A stretch of 64,000 bases of DNA from Linnemannia schmuckeri (GCA_029449235.1 JANATG010000007.1:1674001-1738000), one strand, 5' to 3'; counted from the first letter of the stretch, positions 10,741 through 22,130 are shown. Translations and numbers: made by a program. The notes: generated from the letters alone by a model not told the origin.

Positions 10741-11644
10741 CTATGAACATGTGGATGGTTTGGTCGAGATAAGGATCTCTAAGCTGAAGAGACTTTTTGA
10801 GGTCCACGGCGCGGCAAAGCTTCTTGAGCTCCTTTCTCTCGACGCGGCGCTCCTTCCCGGCGGCTCCTGATGATAACTGCCCGTTGGGGTCGTGACATCT
10901 GTACGTGTGGGCGCCGAGGTGTTCGAAGGCGCTTCCTTGCGCTTGTGAGGCGTATCAAAGTTAGGCTTGGTGGTGAAGGTGCTCTTGTCCAACTTGATCG
11001 AACAGTATCCAAAGTGAAAGTTCTTGTCGAGAATGCTATTCAACTTGATACGGTTCTCGTTGATTAAATTGCAGTATGCATCTTAACAATGGCTCGGCGC
11101 TTGATGGGAGATCGCCTTCTTTCAAAAGGCGTCTGGGCTCCTTGCCGGAAGTGCACTTTACTCTATTGAAAAGAGTTAAGGTGTCCACCGGTTAGGTGGT
11201 GTGTCTAACACCCAACTTGGTCGAATATCGTTTCTTTATTTTTATAATCTTATTTGTTTTTTGTTTTACTTACTTTAATTCCAGATCAGACACACTTCCC
11301 ACAAGCATACGGTACATCACACACCCAAACGAGAAAACATCAAGATCAAGAGTGTGGCGCTGGAAGTTGATCACTTCCGGTGGCCGGAACCCCCTATACC
11401 CTTCTTATGCCTTTATGAGCATGCGATAGATCTCAATCACTCCCATGTCCCCTATTTTAACCTGCATGTTGGGCTGGACCATAATACTTCGCAGTTTGAG
11501 GTCGCAATGAATCGCGTTCAAGGAGTGAAGCCGACGGAGACCAGAGTCGACTTGCTTCGAGTAGAAGCGCATTTCCACATAGGTCAAGGTGCATCTGGCA
11601 GATCCTGAAAATTTTGTTTTACCGCCACGGAAATGATAGAACAA
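10741..11644 (-). pseudogene. Broken protein kinase gene fragment
   Basis: Minus-strand reading around 11,408-11,644 gives FYSKQVDSGLRRLHSLNAIHC followed by DLK and KIGDMG: the catalytic loop (HCD in place of HRD) and the metal-binding loop (DMG in place of DFG) of a protein kinase. Downstream, a TAA at 11,405-11,407 interrupts the frame before the activation-segment end (GFRPPEV) and subdomain IX (DVFSFGCVMYRML). After a possible intron with a GTAAGT donor, a further segment (LLRCILQFN) runs into a frameshift near 11,050 before the ENRIKLNSIL stretch. The N-lobe with its ATP-binding lysine was not found. A stop, a frameshift and a missing N-lobe point to a dead copy; the functional parent is not in the window. 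Confidence 0.75.
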
Positions 11645-12467
11645 CTCGTTAGTGCATCGGCCAATGCTAATGTTTACCCTTTCCTGCTGTGCTTCATCTG
11701 GTTATTTCTGACGTACCTTGTTAACGTGTTGTAACCTGCCGTGTCGCCTCTTCATCTATAATTACGCGGGTGCCCCCTGGTCAGCAACTGCCTTCTATTC
11801 GTACTATTATTTCCTCATTTTCTCTTTCTCTTTTACCCTTTCTTCTTTTCTCTTTTTTCTGCCCTTACAGTCTCCCTTCCGCTCTCCCTTCTTTCTCCTT
11901 CTCTCACTCTCGCCTTCTCGCCTTCTTACCCTCTCTCATTCCTACTTTCTTCTCTTATACTTTGAGTCCAACTCTCTATTTTTCTCTCTCGCTCGCTCAT
12001 TTGCACTCAGCTGCAATCATCACTGCAGACTTCTGACTCCGAACATCGGTCAACGTCCAGCACCAGGCACCTCAGAACCCTCCACAGGAAAGTCTCAGTT
12101 TTCATACAGTCTTACATTTACCACGGTGTCATTATCTTTCCTCTCTATTATCAAAGATGGACGACATATCTTAAAGCGGGGAAAGCGTTCGGAGTAGTTA
12201 AGAGGCACATGGGTAAATATGCAGGTCCTTCCTAAGCAATCTCTTGTGAGGTGTATGGAAAGTGAGCTTGTAGAGTGGAATGAATCGATTGCCAGATCTT
12301 CACCATCTGGAGCACCTCAAAGCCTATTTCTCACGGGCCAGGACGCGAGGCTGAGATTCAAGAAACCTTGGGCCATCCATTGCGGCATACGAGCTACTGC
12401 AACCAAAGGATTCAGGCTCTGGAGGGTGTCCAAATAAACATAAGTCTTATTTCACTATGCGCTTTGG
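11645..12467. other. Low-complexity CT-rich region
   Basis: A long pyrimidine-rich stretch (about 11,800-12,010) gives spurious serine/leucine/phenylalanine-rich frames on the plus strand. Bases 12,219-12,437 are open on both strands without recognisable similarity; they might be decayed upstream parts of the kinase copy. Nothing else can be supported. Confidence 0.4.
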
Positions 12468-12926
12468 ATGAGGCTTTCGTCAGATTCTATACTTCTTTTT
12501 TTTAGGCGCATTTGGACGTTGGGGATAATGGGAGGCGACGATGGGTGTTGCAGTAGATTTTGCGGACACGATGATTGGTGCGTCCTGTTCTTCGAATCGG
12601 TTTCTAATCACCCTCAATTTCTCTGCCCTTTTCTCATTCTCTTCTGTAGCGTCGCGCGAACACGTCAAGACGAGATCCAGGATTATAGAAGGTTATCCAG
12701 TATAGTTTTATTCGCTCTTCTTTTGTTGACTAAAGCTTTAACTGAAGAATGTCAGGAAAATTACATGACAAATAGTAAACATGTTGATGAACACACTGGT
12801 GTCGGCGATGAATGGTGCACACCATGCTTGGCGAAAGCTGGGCTATACATTTTTGGCGACCAAGATGTTAATACAGAAGGAACGGTCATTTGGTATACTG
12901 GATTAATTGAGTGCGAGTCGGCTTGA
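12468..12926 (+). CDS. Doubtful open frame, unknown
   Basis: An ATG-started frame of 152 codons ending in TGA. The N-terminal half looks random, but the second half has a hydrophobic stretch (LSSIVLFALLLLTKALTEEC) followed by a cysteine-containing soluble tail, like the end of a small secreted protein. There is no suitable ATG just before the hydrophobic stretch, so an upstream exon would be needed. No family recognised. It may equally be chance. Confidence 0.22.
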   Translation: MRLSSDSILLFFRRIWTLGIMGGDDGCCSRFCGHDDWCVLFFESVSNHPQFLCPFLILFCSVARTRQDEIQDYRRLSSIVLFALLLLTKALTEECQENYMTNSKHVDEHTGVGDEWCTPCLAKAGLYIFGDQDVNTEGTVIWYTGLIECESA

Positions 12927-13908
12927 ACAGACTATGTCTCTAGGCACAAAAGCATAACTCGTTGTCATATATATCTCCTTCGAATATGATGCTAATGTGT
13001 GGAACAAAATTACAGAGGATGAAGCAAATGGGTTTCTCATATTGTGATGATGGCTAAAAGCAACGAGAAAACTGATCAGCTGCTGTAGAAGATGTTCATG
13101 TGTTGACCTAGAGTCTGCTTGCTTGCACTACATCCATCCAATAAACACACAAGCCTACAAGTGACAAATTGGTGGCGTCATATGAATTGGTTTTTGGACA
13201 ATTAGGTCCAAAAAAAAATAATCACCTTGTTGCTCCGCTGCATTCAAGACATCCTCCTGCCGAAACGTCTGCTCTATGATCCAGTGCAAAAGTGGTAGCT
13301 AGCCGCGTGCCTAGTTGTTAATAAAGAAAGTCTCTGAAGCCTGGTGATGACCTGAGATGGTTGTCAATGATACAGGTAAGAATCATGTGGCCCTGATGTG
13401 GAGAAAACTGTCGTTGCCAAAGGGTCCGATGTGGAGACGGTGCGAAAAAGTAGCCTAGGCTCTATTTGCTTAGTGACAGGCAAGTAACAGGCAAAGGAAC
13501 GGTGAGCGATGAGATAGATGATGAAGAAAGGCGCCATCTGCCCTTTTGCTGGGATTGAAATAAGACGAGTGCAGACAAGACATAATCATAAAAAGGGCGG
13601 AATGGCCTGCAGTACTGTAATGTACACTACAAAGGCGGGCAGGGTCAATAGGAGGTGGTCGAATCAGAGCGCCCAGATTTAACAATCGAGTCCTTCTCTC
13701 ACCTTGGGGAAGTGGGGTAAAGGGTCTTTCATTTTTTTTTTTTTTTTTTTTTCCCACGGGGACACAACCACTGTGTGTGCATTTTTGTATTCATCACACC
13801 CCTTCTCTTGATATTTCTTTTTTTTCTTTTCTTTTCTTTTCTTCTTTACCCTTCTCTCTCCACTCCCTCCCTCTCTCTCCCTCTCTCTATAAACACATAC
13901 AAGTCACC
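12927..13908. other. Intergenic region upstream of MMSDH
   Basis: About 1 kb without a convincing gene. It ends in a T run at about 13,732-13,752 and a strongly CT-rich tract to 13,890, with TATAAA at 13,888-13,893. That TATAAA is only about 16 bases ahead of the start codon, so it is probably not a working TATA box. Confidence 0.45.
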
Positions 13909-15771
13909 ATGCTGTCCTACACCGCTATGCGCCGGGTCACGGCCTCGCCTGCCTTCAAGCGTGCCCTTTCCACCTCGAGACCCGCCCTCTATGCCGCCCA
14001 GGCCGCCATCCCCCGCACAAAGCTCTTCATCAACGGCGAGTTCATCGACTCAAAGACCGACAAGTGGATCGAGCTCCGCAACCCTGTAAATACATTCATT
14101 TCATCTCATCTTTTTGAATCAGCTCATTGTTTACTCCACTCCACAGTTGAAGTTCATCATCTCGCTTTTACGACAGTAATCTGCAACTAACACAAGCAGC
14201 GCTTGAAAAATGGTGCTTATGAAAATGGTAAAATAGGCTACCCAGGAGATTGTTACCTTGGTCCCTGAGGCCACCCCTGAGGAGCTCAAGTACGCTGCCG
14301 ACTCGGCTGCTGAGGCCTTCAAGACCTGGAAGAAGACCTCAATCCTCCACCGTCAGCGCAAGATGCTCGACCTCCAGCTGTTGATCCGCGACAACATGGA
14401 CAGAATCGCCCACTCGATCACCTTAGAGCAGGGCAAGACCTTGGCTGATGCCCGGGGCGATGTTCTCCGTGGTCTCCAGGTCGTCGAGTCGGCCTGCGCC
14501 ATCCCTCATATGCTCATGGGCGACACCTTGGAGGTTGCTACCGACATGGATACCTACACCATCCGTGAGCCCCTCGGTGTCGTTGCCGGTATCACCCCCT
14601 TCAACTTCCCCGCCATGATCCCCCTCTGGATGTTCCCCCTTGCCAACGTCACTGGAAACACCTGCATTATCAAGCCCTCCGAGAAGGACCCCGGTGCAAC
14701 CATGATCCTCGCTGAGCTTGCCCACAAGGCTGGTATCCCCGCCGGTGTCTTGAACGTTGTCCACGGTGCCAGGGACACTGTCAACTTTATCTGCGATAAC
14801 GAGCACATCAAGGCCATCTCCTTCGTCGGAAGCGACCAGGCTGGTCACTACATCCATGACCGTGGTTCCCGCAACGGAAAGCGTGTCCAGGTAAATACTT
14901 GTTTTGTTTTCCTTTGCTTATATTCATTTGTTCAGTGACTCTCTATGTTTACCTTAATCTCTAAACTCAACTCCAACCCGATTTGTATCTTCTATTATTC
15001 TCACAATAGGCCAACTTGGGTGCCAAGAACCACGGAATCATCATGCCCGACGCCAATAAGAACCACACCTTGAACCAGCTTACCGGCGCCGCCTTTGGTG
15101 CTGCCGGTCAGCGCTGCATGGCTCTCTCAACCGTTGTCTTTGTCGGCAAGGCCCAGGAGTGGCTCCCCGAGCTTGTTGAGCGCGCCAAGCAGCTCAAAGT
15201 CTCGTCTGGTTTCGAGGCCGATGCTGACCTCGGTCCCTTGATCTCGCCCGAGTCCCTTGCCCGCGTTGAGCGTCTCATCGAGTCTGGTGTCAAGGAGGGC
15301 GCTGACTTGATCTTGGACGGTCGTGGCATCAAGGTTCAGAAGTACGAGAAGGGCAACTTCATCGGACCCTCTATCTTGACCAACGTCAAGACCAACATGG
15401 AGTGCTACCGCGAGGAGATCTTTGGACCCGTCCTTGTCTGCTTGAACGCCGACACCTTGGACGAGGCCATTGATATCATCAACAAGAACCCGTACGGAAA
15501 CGGAACCGCCATCTTCACTCAAAGCGGAGCCACTGCCAGAAAGTTCACCAACGAAGTTGATGCTGGCCAGGTCGGTATCAACGTTCCCATCCCCGTTCCA
15601 TTGCCCATGTTCTCCTTCACCGGATCCCGTGGCTCCATTCGTGGAGACGTTAACTTCTACGGCAAGTCTGGAATTAGCTTCTACACCTCGACCAAGACCG
15701 TCACTGCCCTCTGGCGCCACGAGGATGCCGAGGCCAACGTCTCTGCCGTCAACATGCCCACCATGAAGTAA
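13909..15771 (+). CDS. Methylmalonate-semialdehyde dehydrogenase, mitochondrial
   Basis: Three exons, 13909-14085, 14237-14890 and 15010-15771, give 530 residues. It is an ALDH6-type CoA-acylating aldehyde dehydrogenase that converts methylmalonate and malonate semialdehydes to propionyl-CoA and acetyl-CoA in valine and pyrimidine catabolism. The catalytic cysteine is Cys313 in AAGQRCMALS, the family signature. NAD-binding features include PFNFPAMIPLWMFP, KPSEKDPGA and FVGS. The N-terminus (about 30 residues, rich in Arg, Ser and Ala, no acid) is a typical mitochondrial presequence. Codon choice is strongly C-ending, suggesting high expression. An AATAAA lies at 15,844-15,849. It stands between two GMC oxidoreductase genes, but no shared pathway is shown by sequence. 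Confidence 0.95.
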
Positions 15772-16142
15772 ACAGCTACTCCTATTGGCATATAGCATCA
15801 TCCCATACTCAACCCCTCGCAACCCTGTAACATATTAGAGAGAAATAAAAAAGAAAAACAAAATCGTTTGTGCGCTGCTTTTATAATTGTGGAGATTTTC
15901 ACTTTAGGACACTCGTTGCTCTCGTCCGAGACGAGCCGGGCAGGCCAAGACGTCTTAACAACGACGCGCTCAAGAAAAGATACAAGAATGACAAAAACTC
16001 ACATTGATTCAACAAAGGAACATCTCTCTTCCTCTTCCTTTGTCATTCCTCATCGCTCCTTTCTGTACCTCTTCCCCTTCACCGTTCTCATCTCTCATTC
16101 GCTTCTCATTGACCACCCTTACGACCCAGCCGAATCTCACCC
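15772..16142. other. Intergenic region between MMSDH and GMC oxidoreductase
   Basis: Contains the MMSDH 3' end (AATAAA at 15,844-15,849) and, from about 16,020, a CT-rich tract running to the next start codon at 16,143. No gene seen. Confidence 0.55.
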
Positions 16143-18320
16143 ATGTTTGCTCCCCGACCCGGTCTTATCAAGAGCGGCCTGGCTGGCCTTAACAAAGTTG
16201 CCTACTTGACCAATCTGCCTGAAGAGGGGAAGGGAACCTGGAACCACGCCAAGGACAGCCAAGAGCACTATGACTATATAATCCTCGGAGGTAGGTGTCT
16301 TTTTACATTCATGGGAAAGAAAAAGGCATTTTTAGAAAAAAGAAAAAAGTTGTATACAAAAAACGAGTCTAACTACCTATGCCTTTGTTCTGCATGCAGG
16401 CGGTAGTGCTGGATGTGTTCTGGCTGCACGCTTGGCCGAAGACCCCAAGGTCAAGGTCCTTGTGCTTGAAGCAGGATACACCGACGAGATCCCCACCTCC
16501 AAGATGCCTGCCGTTTACCTTCTCACCGTCGACTCACCCACAGACTGGCAGTTTGTCACTACTCCTCAGGTTCACGCCGGCAACCGTGTCATGAAGCAGC
16601 CCCGCGGCAAGGCCCTTGGTGGTACCAGCGCCATGAACGCCATGATCTACCACCGTGGACCGGCCTCCGATTTCGACGAATGGGCAGACCTCGGTAACCT
16701 AGGCTGGTCTTACAAGGATGTCCTTCCCTACTTCAAAAAGTCAGAGGGTTTCAACGATCCTGACCTGCCGTCATCTCACCCTCGCGGGCCTCAGACCAGC
16801 CGTGTCCGTAAGCCTGTGTATGAGACTCATGACCCCAAGTACCACAACACCGAGGGACCTTGGCAAGTCAGCTACCACCATCTATTTGGTTCGTCCGAGG
16901 GCTTCATCCGAGCTAACATCGCCGAGGGTATTCCTTTGAACAAGGACTTTAATGGAGACTCGACTTTGGGTGTCAACCGGTTCCAGACTTTCATTCAGCG
17001 CGATGCTGTCCGTAGTTCGTTGGCCAGAGCCTTCTTAAAGCCCAAGGGTGTGGTTCCTGGTGGAGGATCCCGTGGTATCATTCGTGTAATCTATGGAGCT
17101 AATATTCAGCGAATCCTGACCCAGACCAGGAAGGGTGACAAAATGGCCTATGGTGCTGAGTTTCTCGATGACAAGAACGGTAAGCTTATTTTTTTGTACA
17201 GCGCAAAGTTGAAAATGGATGGGTGTGGGGTAAGAACACTAATCAAACGTTTGTATTTTTTTCTTTTCTTTTAGTGTTGAGACGTGTAGTAGCGCAAAGA
17301 GAGGTGTTAGTCTGCTCCGGCGCATTTGGATCGCCCCACTTGCTCCTTGCCTCAGGAATCGGACCTTCGCCTCAACCCTCCATCCCTCACATCCATACAC
17401 TCAAGGGAGTCGGCGCCAATCTTGCGGATCATTTGGGTATCGGCGTCGTCTTCAGGGCACGCGACCGTTGTCACACCGCTCAACAGGACCTCGCCTACCG
17501 TCGCGTCTTGACCGCACTTCTTAACTATAGTGTCCGTGGGGTAGGAGGGCTCACCAGTCAGATCGGAGAGAGTGCCAACTTTGTCCGACTGGAGGATTTC
17601 GCGCCCGAGTTTGTAGCTCGTGAGAAGGCGAATGGCACCTACCAGGAACGTGCCAGTGGACCGGACTCCCCCCATATTGAGGTGATTTTTGCTCCGTTCT
17701 ATGTCCGCAAGCACGGCACGGTCATGGCACCTGATGGCAAGATGTATTACACCTTGATCGCTCTCCTTCTCAACCCTTGCTCTACAGGAACCGTCACCAT
17801 ACAGCCCAAGAAGAATAGCAGGAAGAACAACACCAATCCCTCAACGACCGATGGAGCAAGGAACAACTCAATCTCCGAGATGGAGACAGTTGTAGATCCC
17901 AACTACTTTTCAGATTCTTTCGATGCCAGGGTGATGGCCGAGTCTGTCAAGTTTATGAGAAAGCTGGGCCGTCGGATGAATGAAGATCCCGAGATGGGTG
18001 GTCGCGAGGTCTTCCCTGGCGAGAAGCAGGTCCCCAGCGACGACGACAAGGCTCTAGAAAAGTATGTCCGAGAGACGGCCGAAACGTATTATCACCCTAC
18101 ATCGACCTGTCGTATGGGCCCTGCATCTGATCCCCTGTCGGTTGTGGACTCGCGCCTGAATGTCTATGGCATTGATCGTCTCCGTGTGGTCGATGCGAGC
18201 GTGATGCCCAAAATCCCTGCTGGACACACCTGTTCGCCTTCAGTCATGATTGCTGAGAAGGCTGCTGATATGATCAAGCAGGACTGGGCCGAATCCTCCT
18301 CCCTTGCCTCTAAACTGTAA
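16143..18320 (+). CDS. GMC-family FAD oxidoreductase (choline dehydrogenase/alcohol oxidase-like)
   Basis: Exons 16143-16290, 16400-17179 and 17275-18320 give 657 residues. FAD-binding motif HYDYIILGGGSAGC, then LVLEAG, then the GMC signature KALGGTSAMNAMIYHRGP. The two active-site histidines are in YYHPTSTCRMG and PAGHTCSP. It shares both of its intron positions with the copy at 633-3,429 but lacks that copy's three extra introns. Its last 80 residues are nearly identical to the partial gene at 1-303. The enzyme should oxidise an alcohol or aldehyde with FAD; the true substrate cannot be read from the sequence. No clear secretion signal, so likely intracellular. Confidence 0.93.
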
Positions 18321-20420
18321 ACATCAATATAATTATTCTCTTCGACCTTGAACCTGCCTCTCTTTACGTAAACAACTTGGTCATCCATCGCAACAAAAGA
18401 TCAATTAATTACGGTGGACTCTTGGATTTATTTTTTTATTGATCATCTCACATAAAATTGTGCAAGAATAAATTAGCAACACTCCTAGTAAAAGGATTAG
18501 GCTATTAAAATACATTCTTTGCAGAACAAAAACTGCTCGAAGGGACAGTCGGATGTCATGGCTGCACCAATCTAGCCTCACTGCCCTTATCAACGCCTCC
18601 TCACATCCTGTTTACATAATCTCTTCCACACCCCTCGGCATACCTGCGCCTTACTCACCCACTCTGTCAGCAATACCAGCTCAACTATTCCTTTTCCACA
18701 AAGACTTGTCTGCGAAGACGATATTGATATATGAAAATGAAAGAGCGTTTAGAATGGATACATGATCAGTTTAATAGTGGAGAGTAGGGTGTCAAGAACG
18801 TATCCAAACATCAACACTTAGCGATTCAAAAAGTTCAGCATTCTATTACTGCACATGTCTTCGATCTTGGGGAGGTTGAGAAAACTTGCAACCACCGCAC
18901 GTCTATTGTCGACTGATCTTGTAACCAGGGTTGTGTTGGAAATGTATCCGTTGTTGCCGTCTGGAATGCGAGACTTTCCCGCTCCTAATCCTCCGAGTAC
19001 TTCATACAGGCCAAGCTCGCTCAGTGGTAATGCGTCCCTTGGTGTTGACTCAGTAACGGACTCAATTTCATGGTACACTGGTGATAGCCCATAGCTCGGA
19101 GGGCGGTGCTGGCAAGTACGCAAAGCGTGGCATAAAGAGTGGGATGTTTTTTCCTGCTTTCGCGAGATTGATCAGCTGGGCTTCTGATGCAGAATAGACA
19201 AAGGGCATGGTAATGACAACAGCTCGTCCTCACCTAGGTTTGGTGCTCCGAGCTGAACAAACTATATACAGCGTTCTCTGCTCGGATCAGTGAAACAAAA
19301 CAGCATATACGTGTTTTCGTGCAAACATGGCATAAAAAGCTGCTTATCTTTTCTCTTCCTTTTCTTTTCTCTTCTCCTTACTTTCTTTCCTCTTTACCTT
19401 TCCCGGCCACCCCAAGAATACAGGTAAGCAAAGTTTCTTCTTCCACTTGCTCTCTCTTTCCACCCTTCCCCTTTATCCTTCTCATATTGCCACCCTTCCT
19501 GCACTTTCTGCCTTTCTTTCCTTACCCTCTCATGCTTATGCTATCCTAACCAACATCTGCTTCATCGTATCCCGCCCTAAACATCTTTTTTTTTTTTTTT
19601 TACTCTCATCCAGCGTCCTGACATTACGTGGCCAGGACAGGCTTACCCTTTCGGCCCAGGTGGCCGTTACCGAGAACCACTTCTACCATCACACTCAGAT
19701 CAAGAAGTCCTTTTTACACTCCACGTTGTGAGTACTCTTCACGTCTTCGCTCCATTTCTTGACCATTTCTAAAGTTTGGCATCGCTGGTTCATTGTCCCC
19801 TTGAGCCTAACTGTTCTTTTTTTCTCTTTACTTTTTCATGTTTTTCCATTGTTGCTAGCTAAGTACGACTTGACTCGGTCCCTTCCTCCCACCAGCAGAC
19901 CATATGGTCTGCTACACATGTTGACAGCTCGACAAGTTTCAACAGTTTAAACCTACTTTTGCTCCAGCATCACCGCTTGCGGTACATGTCGATGGATCTC
20001 TCGAAGAAGTAAGCTTATGTACGTTTGTTTACGCTTTGATTTTTTTCTGTTTGTCTGTTTGTGGCTGCCATGACTAGAAACGCTCATTTAAACTGAGACT
20101 TACACATCTCTCTTACTATTTCTTGATGATAGGTGTAATACACGAAACGTGGTAATTCTACTCAATTTTAATCTATTTGAGGCCAATTCTCATACTCATG
20201 CTCACACTCTTATTACACTCTTATTTAATCTAGTTGACGCCAGTTCTCCCCCCCCTCTCTCCCCCAGTTCTCCTCCCTCTCTCTCCCTCTCTCTCTCTCT
20301 AGATCTCTCTCCCCATCACTCTTGGTCATTCCAGTTACCCTCCATAACATCCCATCCAAACATATCCCACTCCCAGACCCCGGAGACCCCGGAGAACAGC
20401 CTCGTGTTGTGTCGCCATCA
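18321..20420. other. Gene-poor region with weak open frames
   Basis: About 2.1 kb. Minus-strand frame 18,818-19,123 (101 codons) ends in an ordinary-looking stretch (TRSVDNRRAVVASFLNLPKI) and could be a terminal exon, but no family is recognised. Plus strand 19,319-20,400 is mostly CT-rich simple sequence, with a T run near 19,587-19,602 and a perfect 20-bp palindrome at 19,894-19,913. No gene can be supported with confidence. Confidence 0.4.
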
Positions 20421-20705
20421 ATGACGCCAGTTTCTACAACGAAGCAGCCGTTGCTCTGCCCTGTCTGCAGTCGAGTCTTTTAGCCAGCTAAGAACCAGAA
20501 CTGTAACTTGCGCCATCATATCAAGAGCGTCCACAACATGTCGCCAACGATGCACCCCCGCAAGTGCAAATGGGACTCATTACCTGGCGGCCGCATCAAG
20601 GACGACAACGAGCGCAAGGAGCGCACTCGCAAGAGCAAACGTCTTTGGGCTCGCAAGGCCGAGGAGGCAGCCTTAGGGTTGTGCATGCTCAGCCAGGCGG
20701 AATAA
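20421..20705 (+). pseudogene. Truncated broken copy of the zinc-finger gene at 39,723-41,006
   Basis: Reading from ATG at 20421, the sequence follows the C-terminal 95 codons of the minus-strand zinc-finger gene at 39.7 kb: LLCPVCSR, KNQNCNLR, then VHNMSPTMHPRKCKWDSLP and ERTRKSKRLWARK. Codon 21 is TAG (20,481-20,483) where the parent has a lysine AAG, so one base change ends the frame. A six-codon segment (YRLRRK region) is missing near the end. The N-terminal serine-rich two-thirds of the parent are absent. A downstream reinitiated frame of 65 codons (20,508-20,705) remains. It is on the opposite strand and about 19 kb away. The parent is intron-free, so a retrocopy cannot be told from a DNA duplication. 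Confidence 0.85.
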
Positions 20706-21335
20706 AGCCGCTCCACTGCCACCTCTCCGCCACTCCTTAATTATCCCCATCCCTCTTATTATAATTGTAACTTTTCTGACACCTATTTCATGGACAATTG
20801 TCAGAATAGCGAAAAGGGAGGTCCAATTCTCACAGAGTGTGACAGCAGCGAGGATGCAGAGAGGTCCAGTTTTCACAAACGCAAGGCCTCAATATTTCAA
20901 AAAAAAAAAAAACAAACGGCCAGTTCTCACAAATGCAAGACCGGCTAAACCACCGAAATCGCGCTCAGCTCTTAAGGTTATGTCAAAAGCAGCCACAATG
21001 AGCCACCCCCAAGTAAACCGAGGGAGAGTGGCCTATTTCGATGTTTAAAAGTATAAGAAAAAGTAAGTCAACACGATCATTAAAATAAATTAATTAACAC
21101 AAATATGTCAACAAGTATGCTTAAGACGAACTTTTATCTAGGGGACTTGGACCGGCATAGAGAAGCAAAAATCATATCAAAGGCATCTCTGGCTAGACTT
21201 GCTCGAACAAGGAAAGAAAGGTGGTTGATGAGCAGGCACCAAAAGTAAAAAGGCTAAGCCACAAAAATCATTACAATTGCTAAGGAGTGAGAAATTCATC
21301 TCCATCCGACCTTGGCTATAATCCTTTCTTCACCA
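20706..21335. other. Intergenic region with short dispersed repeats
   Basis: Three imperfect copies of a motif close to GGTCCAGTTTTCACAAACGC occur near 20,819, 20,862 and 20,928, separated by an A run (about 20,900). Otherwise AT-rich with no recognisable gene. It probably carries the promoter of the small secreted protein gene that follows. Confidence 0.4.
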
Positions 21336-21689
21336 ATGCAGGACAAGCGAATCATCGCCTTGATATCACTGGCCTTTTTAGCTGCTGTCACTTTGGCAGA
21401 CTCCCATGCGAAAACGTTTAAGGAGAAATGGGCAGAATGGGGAAAGAATCCCAATATTAACCGGTTCGGTAAATTCGTTGATGTTGACACCGGGTGTAAC
21501 GGCAAACCTTGCAACTTTCCGGAAGAAATCGTCCCGTATGATGATGAGGAACGGTTTTGTGTATCCGACACCGGCCCTGAATATATTTTCAGCGATTTGC
21601 CTGACATGGACGACATACACGACTTCTGCGACTTAACCCCAGAGATCGATCTTGATCGTTTCGAGTATGGGTGCGTAACTTCTAATTAA
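21336..21689 (+). CDS. Small secreted acidic protein, unknown
   Basis: ATG at 21336 gives 117 residues. The first 22 (MQDKRIIALISLAFLAAVTL) form a textbook signal peptide: a basic start, a hydrophobic core, then a likely cleavage site around ADSHA. The mature part of about 95 residues has five cysteines (in TGCNGKPC, ERFC, DFC and YGC) and many Asp/Glu residues, particularly in its second half. No enzyme or known fold recognised. Size, secretion and cysteines resemble effector-like small secreted proteins of fungi, which is inference. It lies beside repeat-rich DNA, a common setting for such genes. Confidence 0.7.
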   Translation: MQDKRIIALISLAFLAAVTLADSHAKTFKEKWAEWGKNPNINRFGKFVDVDTGCNGKPCNFPEEIVPYDDEERFCVSDTGPEYIFSDLPDMDDIHDFCDLTPEIDLDRFEYGCVTSN

Positions 21690-22130
21690 GCCCTATGGAT
21701 AGATACATAAAGACGCACCACCAGAGAGTCTGCCCAAGAAAATAATTAGTGTTATTTATTATTTTTATTACGTGAAATACATGCTCTAATAGCCTATCCT
21801 TTTTTTTTTTTTTTTTTTTTTTCTTTTTGCATGACTTCCATGTGCTTCACCAAATGCAACAATCTGCGCCATTCCAAGAATGAATGTTGGAGCCCGAGGC
21901 TTCCCCCCTTTTCTTTTACATGCTCTTTAAATCTGTGGGTGTGAGTATCAACCATATCAATATTTCTCCAGTAAAAAGCCCAAGGGTGCAATTTTTGGCG
22001 GCGTTTTGTCATGGGACATGTGAGTATGAATAATGCAAGAGAGACATAAGGATAACCAAGAAAAATCGCCTTCAAAACGAGTTCGCTTAACTTAGTTGGC
22101 AGAACACTGAACAAGAACCAGTTGCACTGG

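Noticed and set aside
13888..13893. TATAAA as the MMSDH promoter
   Set aside because: It lies only about 16 bases before the start codon, too close for a normal TATA box.
14423..14857. 144-codon minus-strand frame inside MMSDH
   Set aside because: Antisense shadow of the dehydrogenase exon, Gly/Asp-rich without similarity.
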